From assembly GCF_035695185.1 (NCBI RefSeq), contig NZ_DASSES010000116.1, positions 1-14,127 of the forward strand: a DNA stretch of 14,127 nt. Direction: 5' to 3'. The notes beneath the pieces are model-generated. The model saw nothing but the letters and a program-made list of their open reading frames with translations, did not search any database and was not told the origin of the DNA. Below are positions 1 to 9,662 of this stretch, piece after piece; position 1 is the first letter of the stretch; every line of letters starts with the position of its first letter. The DNA comes from Frateuria_A sp035695185 (GTDB lineage Bacteria > Pseudomonadota > Gammaproteobacteria > Xanthomonadales > Rhodanobacteraceae). The position numbers and the translations under genes are program-made.

Positions 1-1
1 G

Positions 2-2047
2 ATGACCCCGAACGCCTCCCCGACCGCCCGCGCGCGTCGTCCCTTGTCGCACCTCCTGTTCACCCTGGCCGCCTGGCTCTGCCTCGTGGCGTCGGTGCGC
101 GCCGCGCCCTCGCTGGCCGACCAGCGCGTCGCCTTCAAGCAGGCCTGGGCCGTCGCGCAGCAGGGCGGCGACGGCTGGCGCAGCTGGGCCAAGGGGCTGA
201 CCGACTACCCGCTGTATCTCTACCTGGAGGAAGCCGCGCTCGAGCACGACGTGGACACGCTGGACCGCGCCACCGTGGCCGATTTCCTCGCCCGCTACCC
301 TGACCTGCTGCCCGCCGCCGACCTGCGCCGCGCCTGGCTGCTCAGTCAGGCGCAACAGCAGCACTGGGACGCCTTCCTGGCGCTGTACCAACCCGGCCTG
401 GGCGACACGCTCGCCTGCGACGCGCTACAGGCGAAGCTCGCGCAGGGCGGCACGCTCGACTTCGCGCATGACCTGGCCGCGCTGTGGGACAGCCCCGCCC
501 TGCCGGGTGCCTGCGACCGCGTGCTCGACGCCGCGCACGCGGCCGGCCTGCTCACCGACGCCCGGCTCTGGGCGCGGATCGACCGCGCGGTCGACGCCGG
601 CCAGGGCGGCACCGTCGCCGCGCTGGCGGCGTGGCTGCCGGGCGGGGAAGGCAAAGCGGCGGCGCGGCTGGCGCAGGCGTTGCGCAATCCGGCCGGCGCG
701 ATCGCCGACGCGGTCAACTGGCCCGACACGCCGCGCCATCGCCAGGCCGCCGCCCTGGCGATCCAGCGTCTGGCCCGGCGCGACACCGACGCGGCCGACG
801 CGGGCTGGCAGCGGCTGGCCCCGCGCTTCACCTTCACCCCGCAGCAGCGCGACCGTATCCGCTACGCGCTGGCGCTGTTCCACGCCACCGACTTCGACGA
901 CCATGCGCTGGCCCGCCTGGCCGCCCTGCCCGCCGACGTACAGACCGACACCAGCCGCGAGTGGCGCGCCCGCGTGGCGCTCGCGCGGCAGGACTGGCCC
1001 GCCGTGCTGGCCGCCATCGACGCCATGTCCGCCGGTCAGCAGGACGAAGACGAGTGGCGCTACTTCCGCGCCCGCGCGCTGGCCGCCACCGGGCACCCGG
1101 ACCAGGCCGATGCGCTCTACGCCAGGCTGGCGCAGGAACCGACCTACTATGGCTTCCTGGCCGCCGACCGCGTGCAGGACGATTACGCGATCTGCCCGCT
1201 GGATCCGCCCGACGACGGGCAGCGCGAGCAGGCGCTGCTGGCCAGGCCGGGCCTGCAGCGCGCCTTCGAGCTGTTCGCGGTGGACCTGCCCCAGCTGGCC
1301 CGGCGCGAATGGTCGCGTGCGCTCGGCGGAGCCGACGCGGCCACCCTGCGCATTGCCGCCCGGCTGGCTTACGAGCGTGGCTGGTATGACCGCGCGGTGT
1401 TCACCTATTCGAGCGGCGATGCCCTGCGCTACTACGACCAGCGCTTCCCGCTGGCCAGCCAGGACGGCGTGGTGCCGCAGGCGCAGCAGGCCGGTATCGA
1501 TCCGTCCTGGGCCTACGCCATCGCCCGCGCCGAAAGTGCCTGGATGAGCGACGCCCACTCGGGTGCCGATGCGCGCGGCCTGATGCAGCTGCTGCCAGGC
1601 ACCGCCGCGCGCGTGGCCAGACAGAACGGCCTGGCCTGGAGCGGCGGCGAGTCGCTGTACGACCCGGCCGTCAACATCATGCTCGGCACCCGCTACCTGG
1701 CGCAGATGGCCGCGCGCTTCAACGGTGCGCCGTGGCTGGCCAGCGCCGCCTACAACGCCGGACCGAACAAGGTCGACGAATGGCTCGACGAACGCGGCAA
1801 CTTGCCCCCGGACCTGTTCGTGGCGACCATTCCATACCATGAGACCCGTGACTACGTGGCGCGCGTGATGGCCTTCGCCGTGATCTACGACTGGCGCCTG
1901 TCCGGCAAGGCCCTGCCGCTGGCATCGCGGATGCCCTCGATCGGCCAGCCGTACAGCCTTCCGGACGTCCAGACGCCGCGCAAGGATGTCACCTGCCCCA
2001 GTGCGGCGCCGGCCAGCGCCGTCGCCAGCACCGGCGCGACGCGCTGA
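2..2047 (+). CDS. slt: Soluble lytic murein transglycosylase (Slt70 type)
   Basis: Periplasmic exo-acting lytic transglycosylase that cleaves the MurNAc-GlcNAc bond of peptidoglycan and forms 1,6-anhydromuropeptides. The 681-aa product has a basic N-terminus and hydrophobic core with a likely signal-peptidase site near residues 34-35 (VRA|APS). A long alpha-helical, alanine-rich region follows, as in the U- and L-domains of Slt70, and then a C-terminal lysozyme-like domain. There the catalytic glutamate is E511 in ARAESAW, followed by GLMQLLPGTA and the family motif AYNAGP at 583-588. Length is slightly above E. coli Slt70 (about 645 aa). The ATG is the second base of the window, so no ribosome binding site is visible and a start further upstream cannot be excluded. 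Its stop is one base before cca, suggesting cotranscription. Confidence 0.95.
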   Translation: MTPNASPTARARRPLSHLLFTLAAWLCLVASVRAAPSLADQRVAFKQAWAVAQQGGDGWRSWAKGLTDYPLYLYLEEAALEHDVDTLDRATVADFLARYPDLLPAADLRRAWLLSQAQQQHWDAFLALYQPGLGDTLACDALQAKLAQGGTLDFAHDLAALWDSPALPGACDRVLDAAHAAGLLTDARLWARIDRAVDAGQGGTVAALAAWLPGGEGKAAARLAQALRNPAGAIADAVNWPDTPRHRQAAALAIQRLARRDTDAADAGWQRLAPRFTFTPQQRDRIRYALALFHATDFDDHALARLAALPADVQTDTSREWRARVALARQDWPAVLAAIDAMSAGQQDEDEWRYFRARALAATGHPDQADALYARLAQEPTYYGFLAADRVQDDYAICPLDPPDDGQREQALLARPGLQRAFELFAVDLPQLARREWSRALGGADAATLRIAARLAYERGWYDRAVFTYSSGDALRYYDQRFPLASQDGVVPQAQQAGIDPSWAYAIARAESAWMSDAHSGADARGLMQLLPGTAARVARQNGLAWSGGESLYDPAVNIMLGTRYLAQMAARFNGAPWLASAAYNAGPNKVDEWLDERGNLPPDLFVATIPYHETRDYVARVMAFAVIYDWRLSGKALPLASRMPSIGQPYSLPDVQTPRKDVTCPSAAPASAVASTGATR

Positions 2048-2048
2048 C

Positions 2049-3281
2049 ATGCGCCGCTACCTGGTCGGCGGCGCGGTGCGCGACCGGTTGCTCGGCCGCC
2101 CGGTGGTCGACCATGACCACGTGGTGGTGGGCGCGACGCCGGCGGCGATGCTGGCGCAGGGCTACAAGCCGGTAGGCAAGGATTTCCCGGTGTTCCTGCA
2201 CCCGGACACGGGCGAGGAGTACGCACTGGCGCGCACCGAGCGCAAGACCGGGCATGGCTACCACGGCTTCGCCTTCCACGCCGATCCCGGGGTGACGCTC
2301 GAGGAGGACCTTGCGCGGCGCGACCTCACGATCAACGCCATCGCGCAGGACGAGGAGGGCCACCTGGTCGACCCGTTCCACGGCCAGCGCGACATCGAGC
2401 AGCGCGTGCTGCGCCACGTTTCGCCGGCGTTCGTCGAGGATCCCGTGCGGCTCCTGCGCGTGGCACGCTTCGCCGCACGCTTTGCGCCGCTGGGCTTCCA
2501 CGTCGCCGGGGAAACCATGGCGCTGATGCGCGCGATGGTCGTCGACGGCGAGGTCGACCACCTGGTTCCCGAGCGCGTCTGGGCGGAGACCCGCCGCGCA
2601 CTGGCCGAGCCGCAGCCGTCGGCGTTCCTGCGCGTGCTGCGTGAAGCGGGCGCGCTGGCGGTGCTGTTTCCCGAGGTGGACGCGCTGTATGGCGTCCCGC
2701 AGCGGCCCGAGTACCACCCGGAAGTCGACACCGGGGTGCACCTGGAGCTGGTGCTGGACATGGCCGCGCGCCTGGCGCCCGGCGACGACCTGGTCGGCTT
2801 CTGTGCGCTCTGCCACGACCTGGGCAAGGCGCGCACGCCGGCGGACGTGCTGCCCAGCCACATCGGACACGAACATGCCGGCGTGGCACCGCTGCGGGCA
2901 CTGGCCGCGCGGCTGAAAGTGCCGGCCGAGCATGCTGCGCTGGCCGAGCTGGTCTGTCGCGAGCATCTCAATGCACACCGCGCACTGGAGCTGCGGCCGG
3001 CCACGGTGTTGCGGCTGCTGGCGCGGCTCGACGCGCTGCGCCGGCCACAGCGGCTGGCCACGTTCCTCACCGTCTGCGAGGCGGACAAGCGCGGGCGGCT
3101 GGGGCGGGCCGACGCGCCCTATCCGCAGGCGGCGTTCCTGCGCGCGGCGCGGGAAGCCGCCACGTCCGTCGGCGCCGCGGAATTCCTCGCACGCGGCCTG
3201 GCCGGCCCGGCGATCGGCGAAGCGATGGAAAAGGCGCGCGTGGCGGCGATCGCCGCGGTGCCCAAACCCGCCGCCCCCTGA
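2049..3281 (+). CDS. cca: Multifunctional CCA tRNA nucleotidyltransferase
   Basis: Cytoplasmic class II nucleotidyltransferase that adds or repairs the 3'-CCA end of tRNAs using CTP and ATP. The 410-aa product matches the E. coli enzyme (412 aa) in length. The N-terminal catalytic core begins VGGAVRDRLLG at residues 6-16, followed by the metal-binding D21 and D23 and then VVVG. The RRDLTINAIA motif comes next. A C-terminal HD domain is intact, with H231 (HLELVL) and H256-D257 (CHDLGK), so 2',3'-cyclic phosphodiesterase/phosphatase activity as in E. coli is likely. The ATG at 2049 starts exactly at the conserved N-terminus (MRRYLVGGAVRD). The start is one base after the slt stop and no strong Shine-Dalgarno sequence is seen, so translation is probably coupled to slt. 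A longer reading in this frame starting inside slt lacks family similarity. Confidence 0.96.
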   Translation: MRRYLVGGAVRDRLLGRPVVDHDHVVVGATPAAMLAQGYKPVGKDFPVFLHPDTGEEYALARTERKTGHGYHGFAFHADPGVTLEEDLARRDLTINAIAQDEEGHLVDPFHGQRDIEQRVLRHVSPAFVEDPVRLLRVARFAARFAPLGFHVAGETMALMRAMVVDGEVDHLVPERVWAETRRALAEPQPSAFLRVLREAGALAVLFPEVDALYGVPQRPEYHPEVDTGVHLELVLDMAARLAPGDDLVGFCALCHDLGKARTPADVLPSHIGHEHAGVAPLRALAARLKVPAEHAALAELVCREHLNAHRALELRPATVLRLLARLDALRRPQRLATFLTVCEADKRGRLGRADAPYPQAAFLRAAREAATSVGAAEFLARGLAGPAIGEAMEKARVAAIAAVPKPAAP

Positions 3282-3291
3282 GCTTCCCCGC

Positions 3292-3310
3292 GCCTGCGGC
3301 GTGAGCAGGC
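3292..3310 (+). terminator. Possible hairpin after cca
   Basis: A perfect 6-bp inverted repeat, GCCTGC (3292-3297) and GCAGGC (3305-3310) with a 7-base loop, begins 10 bases after the cca stop. No T-tract follows, so a role in ending the slt-cca transcript is only possible. GC-rich intergenic DNA often forms such stems by chance. Confidence 0.3.
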
Positions 3311-3361
3311 CCGAAGTCCCGCCGCGGGCCCGATCCTAAGCGCCGGCCAAGCGCGACCCTG

Positions 3362-3367
3362 TATAAA
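3362..3367 (+). promoter_or_regulatory. Candidate -10 box upstream of the LTA-synthase-like gene
   Basis: TATAAA matches the sigma-70 -10 consensus at five of six positions and is one of few AT-rich hexamers in the 117-base gap between cca and the next gene. No convincing -35 hexamer lies 16-18 bases upstream. The implied transcript start near 3374 would leave a leader of about 25 bases. Confidence 0.35.
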
Positions 3368-3398
3368 GACCTGTTGCACTCCAGATGCGAACCACACC

Positions 3399-5387
3399 AT
3401 GCCCTTGATCGACACGACCGAGCATCCCCTCCGCCAACGCTTCCGCCCGCTGTGGTGGCTGGGCGTCACCTACCTGCTGATCGGTGCCGTCACCCGTATC
3501 GTGTTGCTGGCGATGACCGGCCCGGGCGTGCCCGCCAGTCCGCTGTACTGGCTCTACGCCTTCGGCGTCGGCGCCTGCTATGACCTGGTCACGCTGCTCT
3601 ACGTGGCCTGGCCGTTGCTGCTGTTCCTGTGGCTGGTGCCGCGACGAATCTACGTGTCGCGCGTGGGGCAGGGCCTGCTCTACCTGCTCGCCTTCCTGCT
3701 GATGTACGGGCTGCTGTTCGTGGCCGCCTCCGAGTTCGTGTTCTGGGGCGAATTCGGCGTGCGCTTCAACTTCATCGCCGTCGACTACCTGGTCTACACC
3801 ACCGAGGTGATCGGCAATATCCGCGAGTCCTACCCGATCGGCCTGTGGATGAGCCTGATCGGACTGCTGGCGCTGGCGATCGTGTGGCTGGGCCGGCGCT
3901 GGCTGCGCACGCGCGACACCGGCAGCCGCTTCCTGCGGCGCGGCAAGGTCGTCCTGGGCTGGCTGGTCCTGACCGTGGTCTCGGTGTTCGCTGTCAGCGG
4001 CACCCTGAAGGACCGCAGCGAGAACATGTACGTCAACGAGCTGGCCGGCAACGGCATCTACCAGTTCTTCGCCGCCTTCCGCAGCAACCATCTGGATTAC
4101 GCGCGCTTCTACCGCACCCTGCCCGATGACGTGGCGTTCGGGCGGGTCCGCTCGTCGCTCCAGACGCCCGATGCGACCTACCTCAGCGACGACGCCCACG
4201 ACCTGACCCGCGCGATCCGCAACCCCGGTCCGGAGAAGCATCTCAACGTCGTGCTGATCAGCGTGGAAAGCCTCTCGGCCGACTTCCTCAAGACCTTCGG
4301 CGCCAGCCACGGCGAGATCACCCCGCACCTGGACGCGCTGGCCAACGACAGCCTGTTCTTCGACAACGTCTATGCCAACGGCACGCGCACGGTGCGCGGG
4401 CTGGAGGCGCTGTCGCTGTCGATCCCGCCCACGCCCGGCGACTCGGTACTGAAGATGCACCACAACGAGAACCTGTTCTCGCTCGCGGACATCTTCAACG
4501 ATCGCGGGTACGTCTCGGAGTTCGTCTACGGTGGCTACGGCTACTTCGACAACATGAACTACTTCTTCGGCCACAACGGCTACACCCCGGTGGACCGCAA
4601 GGACATCCCCAAGGGGGCGACCATCCACAGCGAGAACGTGTGGGGCGTGGCCGACGAGGACCTTTACACGCTGGCGCTGGGCGAGATGGACAAGATCCAC
4701 GGCGATGGCAAGCCGTTCTTCCTGCACATCATGACCACCTCGAACCATCGCCCCTTCACCTTCCCGGCCGGGCGCGTGAAGCAGCGCAACGGCACGCGCG
4801 AAGGCGCGGTGGCGTATACCGACTGGTCGATCGCCGACTTCATCGAACGCGCGCGCAAGCGGCCATACTTCCGCGACACGGTGTTCGTGATCACCGCCGA
4901 CCACGACGCCTCCAGCGCAGGCAAGACCAGCCTGCCGGTGAACCGCTACCACATCCCGCTGTGGATCTACGCCCCCGGCCACATCACGCCGCGGCGGGTG
5001 CATCGCTTCATGAGCCAGATCGACATCCCGCCGACCCTGCTGGGGCTGCTCGACTTCAGCTACCGCAGCCGCTTCTTCGGCTACGACATCTTCAAGCTGC
5101 CGGCCGGACGCGAGCGGGCCTTCCCCGCCACCTACGAGAAGCTCGGCTATCTGCGTGGCGATCTGCTGACGATCCTGGAACCCCAGAAGAAGGTCGAGCA
5201 GTTCCACCCGGATTTCACCAACGGCGACGCCCGCCCCGCGCTGCCGCGCAACCCCGGTGACATCGACGACGCCACCGCCTACTACCAGGTGGCCGCCGAA
5301 CTGTTCAAGCAGGGCAAGCTGGTGCGCCGGCCGTCGGACAGCCAACCGGTGCCGGCGGTGCCTGCCACCGTCGAGCGAGGCCAGTAG
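3399..5387 (+). CDS. LTA synthase/OpgB-like phosphoglycerol or phosphoethanolamine transferase
   Basis: Inner-membrane enzyme of the alkaline phosphatase/sulfatase superfamily. Relatives move phosphoglycerol (LtaS, OpgB) or phosphoethanolamine from phospholipids to envelope polymers. The 662-aa protein has about five N-terminal membrane helices (roughly residues 17-40, 55-80, 91-115, 146-166 and 183-203) and a periplasmic sulfatase-fold domain from about 230. Catalytic signatures are visible: E290 in ISVES, the likely nucleophile T331 in GTRTVRG, and the metal ligands D501-H502 in ITADHD. Start chosen at MPLIDTTEH because the first helix follows at normal distance; no strong ribosome binding site precedes it. 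Because the organism appears Gram-negative, the acceptor is unlikely to be lipoteichoic acid; periplasmic glucans or another glycan are more plausible. The YfhO-like gene follows after 71 bases and may be cotranscribed. Confidence 0.85.
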   Translation: MPLIDTTEHPLRQRFRPLWWLGVTYLLIGAVTRIVLLAMTGPGVPASPLYWLYAFGVGACYDLVTLLYVAWPLLLFLWLVPRRIYVSRVGQGLLYLLAFLLMYGLLFVAASEFVFWGEFGVRFNFIAVDYLVYTTEVIGNIRESYPIGLWMSLIGLLALAIVWLGRRWLRTRDTGSRFLRRGKVVLGWLVLTVVSVFAVSGTLKDRSENMYVNELAGNGIYQFFAAFRSNHLDYARFYRTLPDDVAFGRVRSSLQTPDATYLSDDAHDLTRAIRNPGPEKHLNVVLISVESLSADFLKTFGASHGEITPHLDALANDSLFFDNVYANGTRTVRGLEALSLSIPPTPGDSVLKMHHNENLFSLADIFNDRGYVSEFVYGGYGYFDNMNYFFGHNGYTPVDRKDIPKGATIHSENVWGVADEDLYTLALGEMDKIHGDGKPFFLHIMTTSNHRPFTFPAGRVKQRNGTREGAVAYTDWSIADFIERARKRPYFRDTVFVITADHDASSAGKTSLPVNRYHIPLWIYAPGHITPRRVHRFMSQIDIPPTLLGLLDFSYRSRFFGYDIFKLPAGRERAFPATYEKLGYLRGDLLTILEPQKKVEQFHPDFTNGDARPALPRNPGDIDDATAYYQVAAELFKQGKLVRRPSDSQPVPAVPATVERGQ

Positions 5388-5458
5388 GACACCAACGGGA
5401 CCGGCGGTCCGGCACATCGATTGCGCACCCGCGCCGGCCCGCCCTGCAAGGACGATCC

Positions 5459-7669
5459 ATGCGGCACGAACCCCTTCGCCCGTACTACCTGCTCGGCCTG
5501 GTCTGGCTGCTGCTCAACCTCCCGCTTTTGCTGGGCGTACGGGTCGTTCCGTGGGACGCCATGGACGAGTTCTTCCCGACCGTCTACTTCAACGCGCACA
5601 GTCTCCACCACGGCCTGGCGCCGTGGTGGAACCCGTACATCTACTCCGGCTTTCCGCAGATTGCCGACCCGCAAGGGATGCTGTTTTCGCCACTGCTGAT
5701 GGCCTGGATGCTGTTGCCCGCGGATCCGGGCGTCACCTGGTTCACCTGGGGCGTGCTGCTCCATCTGCTGCTGGGTGCGGCGGGCATGCTCGCCTTCCTG
5801 CAGCGCAAAGGGGCCAATGCCTTCGGCGCGCTGATGGGGGCGACGGTGTTCATGGCCGGAGGCGTGGCTGCCTCGCGTCTGGAACACACGCCGATCGTAT
5901 TGGCGTATGCCTACGTGCCGCCGATCCTCTTCACGCTGCAGCGCCTTATGGACCGGCCCGGCTGGCAACGCGGCGCCGTGCTCGGCCTGGTGGCCGGCGC
6001 GTTTGCCACCCACCTGGTGCAAGTGACCTATCTGTTCGCCCTGATGGTGAGCGGCTACGCGCTGGTCGCGGTCGTCCGGCGCTGGCCGGGCTACAGCCCG
6101 GATGAGCGCCGGCGGTGGATCGGTGGCACGTTGCTCGCGGTGGTGCTGGCGGCGGGCATGGCGCTGCCGCAGCTGATTTTCAGTTGGGCGTATCTCACTC
6201 TGTCCAACCGCGCGGCGCTGCCGCTCGCCGCCTCAGGCAATGCCTCACTGAGCTTCAAAGCCTTCCTGACACTGCTCGACCCGAACGCGCTGCATGCGCT
6301 GCGCGGCAGCTACGACGGACCGGCCAGTCGGGTGGAGGGGTACTTCTACCTGGGCGCCGTACCTACCCTGCTGCTGGCTGGTCTCGCCGGTGCGTGGCGC
6401 CAGGGTAGCCAGCGGCGGCAGATACTGTTCTTCGCGGCCGTCGCCCTGCTCGCCACGCTCTACATGCTCGGTTTACACACGCCGGTCTACGGCTTGTTGT
6501 ACGCCTGGCTGCCCGGCATGCAGCATCTTCGCCGCCCCTCCGACGCCGCCTATCTGCTCAATCTGGCGGTCAGCGTGCTGGTCGGACTGGCTGCCACCCA
6601 TTTCCGGCTGGACTCCCGCCGCCATGTCACGTTGCTGCTCGCTATCGCGATGCTGTGGCTGGTCCTGGCCAGCCTGCACATGCGTGGCACGGGGGTGCGG
6701 TGGCAGGGTGCCACCCTGTTTGGCGCCATCGTGGCCGGCCTGGCCCTGTGGAAGCTCCGGCAACCCCGTGGCACCTGGCACACCATCGTCTGGCTGCTCG
6801 TGGTGCTGGTGGCCGACTACCGCAGCTTCAACCTCAACGGGACGTTCAACCAGGGCCACGACAAAGCGCGCGACTTCCGTCCCAACCCCGCCGCGCAGTT
6901 CGTTGCGCACGCCCTGGCCCGGCCGCCCGGCCAGCTGAAGGACCGCGTGGAGAATCTCGACGGCGGTCCGCTGTGGGACAACCTCGTGGTGATGGCGGAT
7001 ATCCCATCGACGCAGGGCTACAACCCGCTTCACTACGCGCTTTACCAGCAATGGTACGGTGCCAGGGAGCATGGCTCGTTGCCACGGGTCGCCACGCCTT
7101 TCAATCGCTCGCCGGCGAGCAAGCTCAGCGACCTGCTCAGTGTGAGATACCTGGTCGCTCGCCACCGCGACGATGCGTGGACACCGCCGCAGGGCTATGC
7201 ACTTGCGTTTTCCGACGGCTCCACCGATGTGTGGCGCAATGCCTTTGCCTACCCGCGTGTCCTCACTCCGGTGCACGCGCTATCGGCCGCCCGCAGGCCG
7301 GCGCCTGGCCGCTGGGAACGCACCGATTTCCGCGACACCTTGTGGCTGACGCCACGTGATGCGGCCGACCGCACCGCAGCCGCTGACGCCGCTGCGACGT
7401 GCCACGCGCGGGTGGCGATCGGCAATGTGCAGGCCACACCCACCCGGGTAAGCATTGATGCCCAGGCCCCGGCGGCCGGCTGGCTGGTACTGGGCGACCT
7501 GGATTTCCCCGGCTGGCAGGCCGACATCGACGGACGAGCGGTGGCGATCCATCGCGCCAATGGCATGTTCCGCGCGGTGTGCATGCCGCCAGGGCGACAC
7601 ACCCTGAGCTTCGTCTTCCATCCCTGGGCGATGGTCGCGCAGGCATGGCGCAAGCGACCGCACGGATGA
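5459..7669 (+). CDS. YfhO-like multi-pass membrane protein (putative GT-C glycosyltransferase)
   Basis: A 736-aa protein with about a dozen hydrophobic segments up to about residue 450, then a soluble C-terminal part. The first extracytoplasmic loop has the acidic pattern WDAMDEFFP (D33, D36, E37), placed like the catalytic acidic motif of GT-C glycosyltransferases. A beta-rich segment near residues 655-725 includes the phrase LDFPGWQADIDG, typical of YfhO-family C-termini. In Bacillus and Listeria, YfhO-family proteins transfer sugars from polyprenyl-phosphate donors onto lipoteichoic acid. Here the preceding gene is an LTA-synthase-like enzyme, so modification of the same product is a reasonable inference. 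The C-terminus ends in a basic tail with no clear final membrane helix. The start at 5459 is preceded by AAGGA (5448-5452). Activity and sugar are not deducible. Confidence 0.75.
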   Translation: MRHEPLRPYYLLGLVWLLLNLPLLLGVRVVPWDAMDEFFPTVYFNAHSLHHGLAPWWNPYIYSGFPQIADPQGMLFSPLLMAWMLLPADPGVTWFTWGVLLHLLLGAAGMLAFLQRKGANAFGALMGATVFMAGGVAASRLEHTPIVLAYAYVPPILFTLQRLMDRPGWQRGAVLGLVAGAFATHLVQVTYLFALMVSGYALVAVVRRWPGYSPDERRRWIGGTLLAVVLAAGMALPQLIFSWAYLTLSNRAALPLAASGNASLSFKAFLTLLDPNALHALRGSYDGPASRVEGYFYLGAVPTLLLAGLAGAWRQGSQRRQILFFAAVALLATLYMLGLHTPVYGLLYAWLPGMQHLRRPSDAAYLLNLAVSVLVGLAATHFRLDSRRHVTLLLAIAMLWLVLASLHMRGTGVRWQGATLFGAIVAGLALWKLRQPRGTWHTIVWLLVVLVADYRSFNLNGTFNQGHDKARDFRPNPAAQFVAHALARPPGQLKDRVENLDGGPLWDNLVVMADIPSTQGYNPLHYALYQQWYGAREHGSLPRVATPFNRSPASKLSDLLSVRYLVARHRDDAWTPPQGYALAFSDGSTDVWRNAFAYPRVLTPVHALSAARRPAPGRWERTDFRDTLWLTPRDAADRTAAADAAATCHARVAIGNVQATPTRVSIDAQAPAAGWLVLGDLDFPGWQADIDGRAVAIHRANGMFRAVCMPPGRHTLSFVFHPWAMVAQAWRKRPHG

Positions 7670-7676
7670 GGTGCCG

Positions 7677-7718
7677 GCGCCACCCGCCCATTCCCATCGG
7701 GGAGCGGACGGGTGGCGC
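7677..7718. terminator. Hairpin between convergent genes
   Basis: A perfect 10-bp inverted repeat, GCGCCACCCG (7677-7686) and CGGGTGGCGC (7709-7718), fills most of the 53-base gap between two convergent genes. Being symmetric it could act for both strands, ending the LTA-synthase/YfhO transcript and the minus-strand operon. No long T-tract follows on either side, so efficiency and mechanism are uncertain. Confidence 0.6.
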
Positions 7719-7722
7719 TCGA

Positions 7723-8927
7723 TCAGCCGGAAATGGCCAGCCGCTCGGACCGGTAGAGCTGCATGGTCACCAGCGCGGCGACGAGGGCGGCGAGCGAGGT
7801 ACCCGCCAGGCACAGCGCCAGCGGCACGGCACCCACGCCGTCGCCGCGCACCAGGTCGATGATCCCCAGATGCTGCCCCAGCAGCGGCACGGCATACATC
7901 CAGTCCTGCGGTTTGATCGGCATCACCATCAGGAAGATGCTCGGCAGGATCGGCACCATCATCAGCAGCGACAGGTAGGTCTGCGCTTCGCGGTAGCTCT
8001 TGGCAAACGCCGCGACCAGCGATTGCAGCGCGCCCAGCAGCACGATCAGCGGGAGCTGCAGCAGCAGCACGTGCAGCGCGAAGGACGGTCCAAGCCGCAC
8101 TTCCATGCCGAGCTTCTCGGTCGGAATGAAGCGGCCGACCACGGAAAACGCGACCAGACAGATCACCAGGCTGGCGGTGGAGAACGCGCAGATCGCCGCG
8201 AGCTTGCCGAGGAACACCTTCCAGCGCGGCACCGGGTTGGCGAACAAGGGCTCCAGCGACTGCCGCTCGCGCTCGCCGGCGGTCAGGTCGATCGCCAGGT
8301 ACATGCCGCCGATGAAGATGGTCAGCACGAACAGGTACGGCAGCATGTTGAACATCAGCACCGCACGCGACTGCGCGGTGGCCTGGTCGCGCTTGGCCAC
8401 GAGCACCGGTGAGGCCAGCGCCGGCGAGAGGCCGCGCGCGACCAGCCGCATCGCGCCCTGCTGGCGGGAGTAGTTCTCCACCAGCCTGGTGACGCGCTCG
8501 ACCGGTGTGCTGGCGTCGCGCTGCGAGGAGTCGTAGATCACCTCCACCTGTACCGGCTCGCCCTTGCGCCAGGCCTTCGGGTAGCCGGCGGAAATGCGCA
8601 GCACCAGGTCGGCCTGCTGGTCGCGCACGACCTGCTCGGGGTTCGCCACGGCCGGCTGCGGGACCACGCCGCCGGCCTTCAGCGCGCCGAGCAGGTTGGG
8701 CGCGTACTGCGCGCCGATCACCGGTACCTTGAGCGGCTGCTCGGCCTTGTCCAGCTCGCGGTTCACCGTGAAGCTGATCAGCATCGTGAACAGCAGCGGC
8801 GTCAGCAGCGGACCGGTCAGGAAGGCGCTGGTGAGCGTGCGACGGTCGCGCAGGTTCTCGCGGACTTCCTTCAGGAACACCGTAAGGAACGCGCGGCTGC
8901 GACGCAGCGGGTGGGCTTCCATCCTGT

Positions 8928-8931
<4 letters not shown>
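7723..8931 (-). CDS. natB: ABC transporter permease, NatB/ABC-2 type
   Basis: Membrane subunit of an ABC-2 exporter working with the ATPase encoded just upstream in the operon. The 402-aa product has one N-terminal helix (about 35-56), a large extracytoplasmic domain (about 57-190), then about five helices (roughly 192-214, 243-266, 284-305, 318-340 and 370-392). The motif GERERQSLEPLF (219-230) after the second helix is the coupling-region signature of NatB-like permeases. B. subtilis NatAB exports sodium, but family members also export drugs and other compounds, so the substrate is open. The ATG (8931-8929) overlaps the upstream stop by four bases (ATGA), indicating translational coupling. 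It is the last gene of the operon and ends just before the shared hairpin. Confidence 0.87.

Positions 8932-9658
<727 letters not shown>

Positions 9659-9662
<4 letters not shown>

Noticed and set aside
425..2050. Long minus-strand open frame (541 aa) opposite slt
   Set aside because: It is fully antisense to a well-recognised gene and its low-complexity Arg/Gly/Val/Gln composition is that of a GC-rich shadow frame.
5398..5410. GGACCG-G-CGGTCC dyad between the LTA-synthase-like and YfhO-like genes
   Set aside because: The loop is too short for the full stem, there is no T-tract, and it lies within a likely cotranscribed pair.
3336..5417. 693-aa minus-strand open frame opposite the LTA-synthase-like gene
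   Set aside because: No recognisable domain; Val/Asp/His/Gln-rich composition mirrors the codon bias of the opposite strand, whose product has intact catalytic motifs.
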